Part shown: in pieces, positions 44,565-52,240 of the stretch
Numbering within the stretch: the first letter of the stretch is position 1
How the letters are laid out: each line of letters begins with the position of its first letter
Source: Eubacterium sp.
GTDB taxonomy: Bacteria; Bacillota; Clostridia; Lachnospirales; Lachnospiraceae
Assembly (NCBI GenBank): GCA_017420535.1
Contig: JAFOIV010000026.1
Location: 1-52,240 of the forward strand
Length of the DNA: 52,240 nucleotides
Direction of reading: 5' to 3'
Program-made: the position numbers and the translations under genes
Notes under the pieces: model-generated
What the model was told of the DNA's origin: nothing
The model's database searches: none
The model's input: the letters and a program-made list of their open reading frames with translations, nothing else

Positions 44565-44623
44565 AATGGTCCATGAAATGGTCCATGGTCCCGGGGGCTG
44601 TGGTTCACTTTTATGTCAACTAA
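44565..44623 (-). repeat. Palindromic intergenic repeat, copy D (inverted)
   Basis: Read on the - strand it begins TTAGTTGACATAAAAGTG and has the CCCCCGGGAC core of copies A and C. The other arm holds AATGGTCCAT twice (44569 and 44580 region), a local duplication. It starts seven bases after the ATPase stop. Confidence 0.8.
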
Positions 44624-44730
44624 AAGTTTGGGGATATCTATAGAGAAGGCTTGACCCGGTGAGCTGTGCATAATAGAATTTTAGATAGCGAATATTTAAT
44701 GAAGATATCATTGAAAGGAGCAGATATTTA

Positions 44731-45123
44731 ATGGAAAGAGTTTATAATTTTTTAAAGGATGCAGGAACATATTTCCTTGCTACAGTTGATAAGGATCAGC
44801 CAAGAGTAAGGCCTTTCGGAACAGTGAATATTTTTGAAGGAAAGTTATATATCCAGACTGGAAAAGTTAAGGATGTTTCAAAACAGATCCACGCTAATCC
44901 AAAGGTTGAAATATCAGCTTTTAAGGATGGCAAATGGATCCGTGTAGCCGGAGAACTTGTAGCAGATGAAAGAAGAGAAGCAAAGCAGTCAATGCTTGAT
45001 GCTTATCCACAGCTTGCTGGAATGTATTCTGCAGATGATGATAATACAGAAGTGCTTTATTTTAAAAATGCCACAGCTACATTTTCATCATTTACCAGCG
45101 CACCTGAAGTAGTGGAATTTTAA
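44731..45123 (+). CDS. Pyridoxamine 5'-phosphate oxidase-fold flavoprotein
   Basis: 130 residues of the split-barrel FMN-binding PNPOx-like group: FLATVDKDQPRVRPFGTVNIFEGKLYIQTGK at the N-terminus, PKVEISAF and WIRVAGELV in the centre. These small proteins bind FMN or F420 and are often annotated as NimC/NimA-like or general stress proteins. ATG follows GAAAGGAG. It has no obvious link with its neighbours. A small hairpin AATGTGT/ACACATT begins at its stop codon. Confidence 0.85.
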   Translation: MERVYNFLKDAGTYFLATVDKDQPRVRPFGTVNIFEGKLYIQTGKVKDVSKQIHANPKVEISAFKDGKWIRVAGELVADERREAKQSMLDAYPQLAGMYSADDDNTEVLYFKNATATFSSFTSAPEVVEF

Positions 45124-45250
45124 TGTGTCAGCTACACATTATTGTGGTGGAATATTGATGAATTTGGCCCGGGTTGAGATATTTGGTTCATTACAAGTAT
45201 TTCATCTGCGGGCTTTATTTTTTTGCTTTTTCAGATTAAAATAAAATGGC

Positions 45251-45511
45251 GTGTTTATTACACAGAATATAAATGAACAAAAATTGAGGGGAAATGTAAC
45301 TTATGGAGAAAGAAAAAAAGAGAAAAAGGAAAAAGTAGTAAAAAGACCAACAAAAAAGAACATTATCATATACTTTGTTCTGGCTGTGTTTTTCATATAT
45401 GCGATATATGGTAGTGCTACCTATACAAAAAATCCGGACCATAAAGATAATCTGTTTATAAATGATGCAATCTATGTGGGGGATGGAAAGATTCATCCTG
45501 AAAATGAATAA
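45251..45511 (+). CDS. Small basic single-helix membrane protein with uncertain start
   Basis: Up to 86 residues in this frame (GTG 45251, no visible ribosome site), with a Lys/Glu-rich start, one membrane helix (IIIYFVLAVFFIYAIYGSAT) and a polar C-terminus. An ATG at 45303 in another frame has a GGGGAA site 10 bases before it and leads into GAA AAA AAG, the A-AAA-AAG slippery heptamer; a -1 shift there enters this frame. Either the start is GTG/TTG, or the gene uses frameshifting, or the seven-A run carries an indel. Function unknown. Confidence 0.5.
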   Translation: MFITQNINEQKLRGNVTYGERKKEKKEKVVKRPTKKNIIIYFVLAVFFIYAIYGSATYTKNPDHKDNLFINDAIYVGDGKIHPENE

Positions 45512-45513
45512 AA

Positions 45514-45565
45514 TTAGTTAACATAAAAGTGTACCACGTTGGTGCCAGGCACCATGGCTCATTTT
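45514..45565 (+). repeat. Palindromic intergenic repeat, copy E
   Basis: Starts two bases after the preceding stop with TTAGTTAACATAAAAGTG. The core is a nested palindrome TTGGTGCC-A-GGCACCAT, as in copy F; the outer arms are partly decayed (GTGTACCA / TGGCTCAT). It lies in front of tldD, while copy F lies after tldE, so the pair brackets that operon. Confidence 0.8.
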
Positions 45566-45596
45566 AGGTATGAAAGATGTTTAAAGGAGGAAGAGA

Positions 45597-46982
45597 ATGC
45601 TAGAAGATATTTTACAGAAACACAAGGTCCTTTTTGAGACTGGAATGACTTCAGTTTTAAGAGGGCAGGAGAACAGAAGGAGAATAATCGTAATACAGAA
45701 CGGTAATCTGGTTCAAAACGAACGTTCATCTGAGAAAGGAATATGCGCAAGAGTAGCTTTAAATGGCTCTTATGGTTTTGCATCTAATGCAGAGTATTCA
45801 GATGATGCAGCAATTAAAACTATTAAGGCTGCTACAGAAAATGCTAAATTCCTTGCAAAATACAATAAAGAAAGCAAAGCTTTTAGTAATGTGGCTGCGG
45901 GTAATTACATCAGATCAAAGAGAATGATCATTGATTTTGAGCAGAAAAGACTTATAGATCTTTGTAAGGAAATCGATGCATATCTTGAAAAGACCTATAA
46001 GGACCTCATCAGCAGAACTATTGTATATAGAGAAGATACAATGGAAAAAATCATAGTTACATCAGATGCAAATGATGGCCATGTAGCTTATCCTAGATGT
46101 ACCATTTATGTAATGATGACTAAGTTATCCAAGGACGGCAATCCAGTAGAAAGAACAAAGTCATTTAGTGGTTGTGGAAATATTGAGGATAACTTCGCTA
46201 ATCTTAGCGAGATGTTTGAAAAAATCGATAAGCAGTATAAAGAATTAAGCGACAAGGCAGAAGGTGTTTACGCCGAGGCAGGAGTTAAATCCGTAATACT
46301 TGATCCAAATATTGCCGGAATGATAGCCCATGAAGCGGTAGGACATACTGTTGAAGCAGATTTAGTTTTGGGTGGTTCCGTGGCAGGACCATTTTTAGGT
46401 AAGCGCGTGGCATCAGATTTAGTAAGCATTGTGGACTATGCCAGCACTGCCTTTGGTAAGGAAGCACCACTTCCTGTTTATATTGATGATGAAGGCATTG
46501 AAGCAAAAGACGCTGTCCTTGTGGAAAATGGAATCCTTAAGGGCTACATGCATGACCGCGAAAGTGCGGATCATTTTGGTGTAAGTCCTGCAGGAAATGC
46601 CAGAGGATATGCATTTTCCGATGAACCTCTTATCAGAATGAGAAATACTACAGTACTTCCAGGAAAGGACAAACTTGAAGATATGATAGCTGCAGTGGAT
46701 GATGGATATTATCTTGTTGCATCTGGAAATGGCCAGGCGGACCTGACCGGAGAATTCATGTTTGGCGTTACTATGGGATACGAGATCAAAAAGGGTAAGC
46801 TGGGCAGAGCAATTTTAGATACAACAGTTTCAGGTGTTGCATTTGACATGATGAAGACTGTTGATATGGTTTCAGATTCTGTAACCTGGTCAGCAGGTGG
46901 TACCTGCGGCAAAAAGCAAATGATGCCAGTATCCATGGGTGGACCTGCTATTAAATGTGAGATTATGATAGGAGGAAGATAA
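45597..46982 (+). CDS. tldD: TldD-type metalloprotease
   Basis: 461 residues. The TldD zinc motif HExxxH is HEAVGH at residues 245-250, in AHEAVGHTVEAD, and the C-terminal GTCGKKQMMPVSMGGPAIKC gives the cysteine-bearing end of the family. TldD forms a heterodimer with TldE (PmbA) in the cytoplasm and processes unfolded peptides, including leader removal of modified peptides such as microcin B17. ATG follows AAAGGAGGAAG. It lies two bases before tldE. Repeat E precedes it. Confidence 0.9.
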   Translation: MLEDILQKHKVLFETGMTSVLRGQENRRRIIVIQNGNLVQNERSSEKGICARVALNGSYGFASNAEYSDDAAIKTIKAATENAKFLAKYNKESKAFSNVAAGNYIRSKRMIIDFEQKRLIDLCKEIDAYLEKTYKDLISRTIVYREDTMEKIIVTSDANDGHVAYPRCTIYVMMTKLSKDGNPVERTKSFSGCGNIEDNFANLSEMFEKIDKQYKELSDKAEGVYAEAGVKSVILDPNIAGMIAHEAVGHTVEADLVLGGSVAGPFLGKRVASDLVSIVDYASTAFGKEAPLPVYIDDEGIEAKDAVLVENGILKGYMHDRESADHFGVSPAGNARGYAFSDEPLIRMRNTTVLPGKDKLEDMIAAVDDGYYLVASGNGQADLTGEFMFGVTMGYEIKKGKLGRAILDTTVSGVAFDMMKTVDMVSDSVTWSAGGTCGKKQMMPVSMGGPAIKCEIMIGGR

Positions 46983-46983
46983 G

Positions 46984-48282
46984 ATGGCTACAATCAGTGA
47001 AATTTCTAAAAATGCAATAGATTATCTAAAAAGTAAGGAAGGGGTAAAAGGCGATATAAATGTGTCATTTACTGAGCAGCATGAAGTCACAATAAAAGAC
47101 GGAAAACTTACCCTTCTTAGAACCTTATTTGATAACGATATTAATATAAAAGTTATTAAAGACAGTAAGTTAGGCAAGGTCAGATTAAATGATCCTAGCG
47201 ACGAGTCTATAAAAAATGGGATCGATGATGCGATAAAAACTGCTGAATCAGGAAATGAAGATGAAGCTTTTGATATTGCACCTGGAATGGAACCGGAAAC
47301 ATTTAAGATTGGCGTTATTGAGCCGGATATAGAAAAGCTTATTGAAAGAACTATAGAGCTTTCAGAAGAAATAAAGACAAAACATAAAAATGTTAAAGTA
47401 ATGGAAATGTTTGCCAATCACATCAAGGGCCATAGCATTTTCGCAAATACTTTTGGAACGAGAGACGAAACAGAGTACGGTTATTATGAGCTGGTTTTAG
47501 AATATGCCGGAAATGATGGAGAAAAAACTGGCGGAATTTGTTTTTCACAGACAGCTATAAAAGATTTAGATAAGCCATTTATTGAATTAGGAAGTATTGA
47601 TAAGGATCTTTCAGATGCTGAAAATTCAATTGAGCCAATATCTGTATCAGACAAATTTGAAGGAGATGTAATATTTACTCCGGATTGTTCAAAGAAGATG
47701 CTTAATTTCCTTTTAGGAAATACTATTGATGATTCAGTTGTTTTAGAAAAAACCAGCTTATGGCTTGAAAAATTAGGCCAGCAGGTAGTTTCTCCGAAGC
47801 TTACTATTTCTTCAAAGCCTTGGGACGATAGAATTGTTGATTTTGAAGTGCACACCAGCGATGGCTTTAGATCTAAGGATTATACCGCCATTGAAAATGG
47901 TATCTTAAAGAGCTTTGCAGTAAGTCAGTACACTTCTAATAAAACAGGAATTAAGAGAGCAGATAATTCAGCTTTAAGCTTTGTGGTGGAGCCAGGTGAC
48001 ATTTCCTATGAGGAAATGATAAAAGGCGTTAAGAAAGGCCTTATCGTAGGTGACGTTTCCTGCGGTTATCCAGGCATAAACTGCGAGATCTCAGGAGTTG
48101 CAAAGAATGCATTCTTAGTTGAGGATGGAAAGATTGTTGGTGCTGTAAAGGAAACTATGGTCAGCGGAAATCTTATTGATATGTTTAACAATGTTAAGGC
48201 CATATCAAAGGAGCAGATCTCTAGTGGATACACAGTAATCCCTTATATTCAGGTTGGCGGCGTAACAATATCCGGCAGTTAA
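46984..48282 (+). CDS. pmbA: TldE/PmbA protease partner
   Basis: 432 residues of the same fold as TldD but without HExxxH, as expected of the non-catalytic partner. The C-terminal DVSCGYPGINCEISGVAKNAFLVEDGKIVG is the family motif. It starts two bases after the tldD stop with AGGAGG inside the end of tldD. Its stop codon TAA is part of repeat F (GTTAAC), so the insertion of the repeat fixed the C-terminus. Confidence 0.9.
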   Translation: MATISEISKNAIDYLKSKEGVKGDINVSFTEQHEVTIKDGKLTLLRTLFDNDINIKVIKDSKLGKVRLNDPSDESIKNGIDDAIKTAESGNEDEAFDIAPGMEPETFKIGVIEPDIEKLIERTIELSEEIKTKHKNVKVMEMFANHIKGHSIFANTFGTRDETEYGYYELVLEYAGNDGEKTGGICFSQTAIKDLDKPFIELGSIDKDLSDAENSIEPISVSDKFEGDVIFTPDCSKKMLNFLLGNTIDDSVVLEKTSLWLEKLGQQVVSPKLTISSKPWDDRIVDFEVHTSDGFRSKDYTAIENGILKSFAVSQYTSNKTGIKRADNSALSFVVEPGDISYEEMIKGVKKGLIVGDVSCGYPGINCEISGVAKNAFLVEDGKIVGAVKETMVSGNLIDMFNNVKAISKEQISSGYTVIPYIQVGGVTISGS

Positions 48283-48324
48283 CATAAAAGTGGACCATGG
48301 TGCCTGGCACCATGGTCCACTTTT
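48278..48324 (+). repeat. Palindromic intergenic repeat, copy F
   Basis: GTTAACATAAAAGTGGACC opens the copy. The 19-base arms 48286-48304 and 48306-48324 are perfectly complementary around one T, the tightest hairpin in the family. The core is GGTGCC-T-GGCACC, matching copy E. The stop codon of tldE lies inside it. Confidence 0.88.
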
Positions 48325-48379
48325 GAATATGGTCTATTTTGGGCTGTGGCGCATTTTTCTTTAAAAATAGATAGATATT

Positions 48380-48453
48380 ATCATTCGAATGTTGTAGAAT
48401 GATTTAGCAACAGGCAATGATGTCCTTTAACGGGGCACATTGTCTGTTTTTTT
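48380..48453 (+). terminator. Hairpin and terminator before nadE
   Basis: ATCATTC (48380-48386) pairs with GAATGAT (48397-48403). It is followed by a long terminator: ACAGGCAATG (48410) with CATTGTCTGT (48438-48447), extended inward by TGTCC/GGGCA with G-U pairs, then T-run. No ORF lies between repeat F and this structure, so it looks like an attenuator of the nadE transcript or an orphan terminator. The remaining 116 bases hold nothing clear besides the ribosome site. Confidence 0.65.
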
Positions 48454-48569
48454 GTTGTCAGGGCCAGGCGAAGTACCATAGCAAAATCGGTAAAATATAG
48501 CCTCCCGGACAATGCAGTCTTCTGAATAAAAATAATCTAAATAAAATTTGTATGAAGAGAGGAAATAAT

Positions 48570-50528
48570 ATGAAGGATGGATATATAAAAGTTGCAGCTA
48601 TTACCCCAGCTCTTAAGGTGGCGGATGTTAAATATAATCTTGATATGATATGTAAAAATATTGATATGGCGGCGAAGGAGGGAGCAAAGCTTATGGTTTT
48701 TCCAGAGCTTTCAATTACAGGATACAGCTGTCAGGATCTATTCTTACAGGACTGCCTGATAGAGGAAGCATTTAAAGCACTTTTAGAGCTTGCGGGTTAC
48801 AGTAGAGAATATGATGCGCTTATATTTGTGGGACTTCCGCTTATGGTAAAGGGAAAGCTTTACAATGTGGCAGCGGCTATAAAGGGGGGGGAGATATTGG
48901 GCTTTGTTCCAAAGACCTATCTTCCAAACTATAATGAATTCTATGAAGTAAGACATTTTTATTCTGGCAGGGACTTAGATAGCAGTATAGAAATAAATGG
49001 GGAGAAAATCCCTGTATCAAGAAAAATGATATTTGCAGCAAAGAATATGCAGGACCTAAGGGTGGGAGCCGAGCTTTGCGAGGATCTCTGGGTTGCGGCT
49101 CCGCCAAGTACATTCCTTTGCCTTGCTGGAGCTGATATAATAGTCAATCTTTCTGCATCAAATCAGATAGTCGGAAAGGAAAGTTACAGGAGAAATCTGG
49201 TAAGCAGTCAGTCTGCAAGAAGCATCTGTGGTTATATCTATGCATCAGCCGGAAGTGATGAATCCAGCCAGGATATAGTATTTTCAGGCCATGATCTTAT
49301 AGCCGAAAATGGCAGGATCCTAAAGGAATCTCCATTGTTTTCCAAAGGTATTATTATCAGTGAGATTGATCTTAAATATCTCGCAGCTGAAAGAAGAAGG
49401 ATGACAACATTTGAGGATACATCCTTAAGTGAAAATGAATATAGGGAAGTTACATTTGAAATAAATATTGAAGAGACGAAGCTTACGAGATATGTGGATC
49501 CGCAGCCATTTGTTCCTGCTGGACAGAGTAACCTGGATAAGAGATGTAGTGAGATAATTGAGATTCAGGCCATGGGACTTAAAAAGAGACTGGAACATAT
49601 CGGATGCAAAAAGGCGGTGATCGGAATTTCAGGAGGCCTTGATTCAACCCTGGCTCTTCTTGTGACGGCAAGGGCTTTTGATTATCTGAAGCTGGACAGG
49701 AAAGGCATTATCGCTGTCACCATGCCGGGTTTCGGAACCAGCGACAGGACCTATCGTAATGCGGTTAATCTGATAAATGAAATCGGGGCCGATTATAGAG
49801 AAATCAGTATTGTGGATTCGGTAAAGCAGCATTTTAAAGATATAGGGCAGGATATTAATAAACATGACATCTGCTATGAAAACAGTCAGGCCCGGGAAAG
49901 GACACAGATACTTATGGATCTTTCCAATAAAGAAAATGCCATAGTGATCGGAACCGGGGATATGTCGGAGCTGGCTCTGGGGTGGGCTACTTACAATGGG
50001 GATCACATGTCCATGTATGCGGTAAATGCCTCTATCCCTAAGACTCTGGTGAGATATCTGGTGGATCATTTTGCCAAGACTCTGGAAAATGATACCAGGA
50101 AGGAAAAAACAAGTGCGAACTCAAGTGGGAATTTGAAAGAAACGTTACAGGATATTTTAGCAACTCCTGTATCGCCAGAGCTGCTGCCATTAAACCAGGG
50201 AAAGATTGTTCAAAAAACAGAAGATTTAGTGGGGCCTTATGAGCTTCATGATTTCTTCCTTTACCACGCCTTAAGATTTGGGCAGGATCCAGAAAAAATC
50301 TTTAGACTATCGAAGATAGCCTTTAAGGATAAATTTGAAGAAAAAGAAATATTAAAGTGGGAAGAGACATTTTATAGGAGATTCTTCTCCCAGCAGTTTA
50401 AACGTTCATGCCTGCCGGATGGACCAAAGGTAGGATCAGTGGCCCTTTCTCCAAGAGGAGATTTAAGAATGCCATCAGATGCCGCAAGCCGCCTCTGGCT
50501 TGAGAGACTAAAAAAAGAAGAGGCATAA
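48570..50528 (+). CDS. nadE: Glutamine-dependent NAD+ synthetase
   Basis: 652 residues, fused glutaminase and synthetase. The N-terminal nitrilase-fold domain supplies the Glu-Lys-Cys triad (E in FPELSITGYSCQD, K in PKTYLPNY, C in GAELCEDLW). The C-terminal synthetase has the P-loop SGGLDSTLAL and GTGDMSELALGW. It makes NAD+ from deamido-NAD+ with glutamine nitrogen. ATG 48570 follows AGAGGAAA; an in-frame ATG 18 bases upstream overlaps that site. It stands alone. Confidence 0.93.
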   Translation: MKDGYIKVAAITPALKVADVKYNLDMICKNIDMAAKEGAKLMVFPELSITGYSCQDLFLQDCLIEEAFKALLELAGYSREYDALIFVGLPLMVKGKLYNVAAAIKGGEILGFVPKTYLPNYNEFYEVRHFYSGRDLDSSIEINGEKIPVSRKMIFAAKNMQDLRVGAELCEDLWVAAPPSTFLCLAGADIIVNLSASNQIVGKESYRRNLVSSQSARSICGYIYASAGSDESSQDIVFSGHDLIAENGRILKESPLFSKGIIISEIDLKYLAAERRRMTTFEDTSLSENEYREVTFEINIEETKLTRYVDPQPFVPAGQSNLDKRCSEIIEIQAMGLKKRLEHIGCKKAVIGISGGLDSTLALLVTARAFDYLKLDRKGIIAVTMPGFGTSDRTYRNAVNLINEIGADYREISIVDSVKQHFKDIGQDINKHDICYENSQARERTQILMDLSNKENAIVIGTGDMSELALGWATYNGDHMSMYAVNASIPKTLVRYLVDHFAKTLENDTRKEKTSANSSGNLKETLQDILATPVSPELLPLNQGKIVQKTEDLVGPYELHDFFLYHALRFGQDPEKIFRLSKIAFKDKFEEKEILKWEETFYRRFFSQQFKRSCLPDGPKVGSVALSPRGDLRMPSDAASRLWLERLKKEEA

Positions 50529-50544
50529 AAAGTAAGATAGATGC

Positions 50545-50574
50545 TTGCATGACATGATACATTTGTGGTAGATA
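50545..50574 (+). promoter_or_regulatory. Candidate promoter of the DMT transporter
   Basis: TTGCAT (50545-50550), 18 bases, TAGATA (50569-50574). The tandem repeat at 50587 would then fall in the 5'UTR. A TTGACA at 50581-50586 has no matching -10. Confidence 0.35.
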
Positions 50575-50586
50575 TTTTTATTGACA

Positions 50587-50654
50587 GAGGATTACTCTGG
50601 GCCGCGGTACGTAGAAAAAATCTGAGGATTACTCTGGACCGCGGTACGTAGAAA
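50587..50654 (+). repeat. Two tandem 31-base repeats with 37-base period
   Basis: Copies at 50587-50617 and 50624-50654 begin GAGGATTACTCTGG and end CCGCGGTACGTAGAAA; they differ at one base (G or A after CTGG). They are much richer in G+C than the surroundings and hold the palindrome CCGCGG. They lie 36 bases before the DMT transporter start. Function unknown. Confidence 0.75.
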
Positions 50655-50689
50655 GCGTGCATATTTTTGGGGAAAGACTGGTTAATTAA

Positions 50690-51607
50690 ATGAAAAATTT
50701 ACTTAAAGATGATCGTTATAAGGTTTTCTTTGCCATATTATGTGCCACAGGATGGTCGCTGGCATATCCATTTATAAAGATTGGCTACCAGGGATTTGGA
50801 ATAAAAGGAAATGACCTGGGAGGCAAGATACTTTTTGCAGGAATCAGGTTCTTTATTGCAGGAATCCTGGTATCATTTATCTGCATCTTTAAAGGGAAAA
50901 AACTGAATATAAAAAACAAAAAAGATTATGGCTGGCTCATTCTTCTGGCCCTTGTAAATACAACTTTACACTATATGTTTGCCTACATTGGACTGGGAAA
51001 TAATTCCAGCGGAAGATCCACAATCCTTGATTCGCTGGGGGGCTTTTTTCTAATAGCCTTATCTACGCTTTTTTTTAAGGACGATAAAATGACTCTAAGA
51101 AAGGCTCTTGGTTCAGGCCTGGGAGTCCTTGGAATCGTGATAATAAATATAGATTTTAGCGGTCATTTCTTTGATAATATCACATTTGCCGGGGATGGGA
51201 TGATCCTGCTTAACGCCCTTTGTGCCGGGTTTGGTGGTATAATTACAAGGATAGTTTCAAGAAAAATGAATATCCTTGCGGCTACTGGTCACAGCATGAC
51301 TATAGGTGGAGCCTGCCTGATTGCAACAGGGATGGTGATAGGAAAGAAAAATCCGTGGAATATTAATTTTACGAATATTCTGGTACTTATTCTTTTGATA
51401 CTTATTTCTGCTGTCTGTTTTGCGATTTATAATGCCCTTTTAAAGTATCATCCCATCAGCGAGATCGCTATATATAACGCCCTTATCCCGGTTTTAGGGG
51501 TTATCTTTGCCACCCTGTTTTTGGGAGAAAGCCTTAAGTGGCAGTATTTTATTGCAGTGATCCTGGTTGCTTTTGGTATCAGAATAGTAAATGGAAAGAA
51601 TAGATAA
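50690..51607 (+). CDS. DMT/EamA-family transporter
   Basis: 305 residues with ten hydrophobic helices in two EamA repeats of five. The second repeat ends YNALIPVLGVIFATLFLGESLKW, the usual EamA form. It probably exports an amino acid or other small metabolite; the substrate cannot be told from sequence. The ATG at 50690 has only GGGGAAAG at 17 bases upstream, so translation may be weak. The next gene follows by three bases. Confidence 0.85.
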   Translation: MKNLLKDDRYKVFFAILCATGWSLAYPFIKIGYQGFGIKGNDLGGKILFAGIRFFIAGILVSFICIFKGKKLNIKNKKDYGWLILLALVNTTLHYMFAYIGLGNNSSGRSTILDSLGGFFLIALSTLFFKDDKMTLRKALGSGLGVLGIVIINIDFSGHFFDNITFAGDGMILLNALCAGFGGIITRIVSRKMNILAATGHSMTIGGACLIATGMVIGKKNPWNINFTNILVLILLILISAVCFAIYNALLKYHPISEIAIYNALIPVLGVIFATLFLGESLKWQYFIAVILVAFGIRIVNGKNR

Positions 51608-51610
51608 AAT

Positions 51611-52240
51611 ATGAAATTATTAGTATGTGATGAAGTTTTAAATGAAAAGCATAAAGAAAAAATAGCCGAGCTTTCTAACAGGCTAGGGATAGAGCTTGGA
51701 TTTACAAGTTCTGCAGAAATAGTTCCTGAAGGCTTTAAAGATGCAGATATTGTTTATGGTTATGGTTTTAATCTGACCAAAGCAACGGAAATAAGAAATA
51801 GCGAGAATCTAAAATGGGCCGCAGTTACTTCAGCGGGAGTAGATTTCATGTTAAAACCCGATATGTTTAAGAATGATAATCTGCTTATCACCAACTCGTC
51901 CGGTTCTTATGGCGTGACTATTGCGGAACATATTGTGGCGGTGTCTATCATGATGATGAGAAAGCTGGATTCATTTTTGGCAGATTCTTTGCAGGGAAAA
52001 TGGGGCCATCCAACACAGCAAAGAAATATAAAGGGCAGCAATATCACAGTCCTTGGAACAGGCGATATTGGAAAATGTTTCGCTAGAAGGATAAAGGCAT
52101 TTGAGCCGGAAAGTATAGTAGGAATATCTAGAAGTGGCATTTCAGAGGAAGAGTCATTTGACAGGATGCTTGCGGTAGATAGACTTGATGAGGTGCTTCC
52201 TGAAACTGATCTTTTGGTTATGAGCCTTCCGGAAACGCCT
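51611..52240 (+). CDS. D-2-hydroxyacid dehydrogenase (partial, 3' end missing)
   Basis: 210 codons open to the window edge. N-terminal half begins MKLLVCDEVLNEKHKEKIAE and leads to the catalytic-domain end ITNSSGSYGVTIAEHIVAV, then the Rossmann motif LGTGDIG (about residues 145-151). The family reduces 2-keto acids to D-2-hydroxyacids with NAD(P)H. The Arg and Glu/His catalytic residues lie beyond the edge. It starts three bases after the transporter stop, so the two are cotranscribed. Confidence 0.87.
   Translation, partial: MKLLVCDEVLNEKHKEKIAELSNRLGIELGFTSSAEIVPEGFKDADIVYGYGFNLTKATEIRNSENLKWAAVTSAGVDFMLKPDMFKNDNLLITNSSGSYGVTIAEHIVAVSIMMMRKLDSFLADSLQGKWGHPTQQRNIKGSNITVLGTGDIGKCFARRIKAFEPESIVGISRSGISEEESFDRMLAVDRLDEVLPETDLLVMSLPETP

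Noticed and set aside
45597-48282. RiPP cluster around tldDE
   Set aside because: No precursor peptide or modifying enzyme is visible nearby; TldD/TldE are also general proteases.
50587-50654. T-box riboswitch or CRISPR array
   Set aside because: CCGCGGTAC recalls the T-box antiterminator, but there is no stem I, specifier loop or terminator; two copies six bases apart are not a CRISPR array.

Overview
The window looks like a chromosomal segment of an anaerobic, AT-rich Firmicute, most likely a Lachnospiraceae member near Butyrivibrio/Pseudobutyrivibrio. The pointers are strong AGGAGG ribosome sites, several Asn-rich or Cys-lipobox substrate-binding proteins, a secreted carbohydrate-binding protein, and U-rich intrinsic terminators. 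This placement is inference from gene content and style. Nearly every gene is on the + strand; only the first, partial gene is on the - strand.

Layout. 1-5.3 kb: a partial secreted CBM6-like protein (-), a YjgR/HerA-like ATPase, oligoendopeptidase F and a small membrane protein. 5.3-12.7 kb: a complete oligopeptide ABC importer (oppABCDF) with its own promoter, an internal hairpin after oppA, and an OppC carrying a large extra extracytoplasmic region. 12.7-24.1 kb: an export and antibiotic-response region. It holds a membrane protein, an MFS pump preceded by a 28-residue leader ORF and two tandem terminators, an ABC exporter, an AT-rich ABC ATPase/permease pair, and a two-component system followed by an FtsX-type permease and its ATPase. 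24.2-44.6 kb: a sulfur region, the most interesting part. 44.7-52.2 kb: a PNPOx-fold protein, a small membrane ORF, tldD/tldE, glutamine-dependent NAD synthetase, a DMT exporter and a partial D-2-hydroxyacid dehydrogenase.

The sulfur region combines two PLP trans-sulfuration/C-S lyase enzymes, an SGNH hydrolase, a NitT/TauT-type ABC importer, a DUF4418/FtsX/ATPase transporter set, two different CysK-type enzymes, a YezD (DUF2292) small protein, and a nitrogenase-like set: NifB, a NifX-like protein, NifH, NifD-like, NifK-like, and a second NifX-like protein with a Gly/Cys heptad linker. It ends in a cyst(e)ine-type ABC importer preceded by a 43-codon leader peptide with a TGC-TGT-TGT run and a mutually exclusive antiterminator/terminator. 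There is no NifE, NifN, NifV, NifU or NifS. My reading is that the nitrogenase-like enzyme cleaves carbon-sulfur bonds for sulfur acquisition, in the manner of methylthio-alkane reductase, and that the flanking transporters and CysK/lyase enzymes bring in the substrate and fix the released sulfide or thiol. This is inference from context and cysteine patterns.

Other structure. Six copies of a palindromic intergenic repeat (consensus start TTAGTTAACATAAAARTGGACC split as TTAGTTAACATAAAA plus RTGGACC) sit at or just after stop codons between 16.7 and 48.3 kb. A degenerate tRNA-Cys-like sequence (anticodon GCA) lies directly upstream of the nitrogenase-like operon, next to palindromic and direct repeats that may be an operator.
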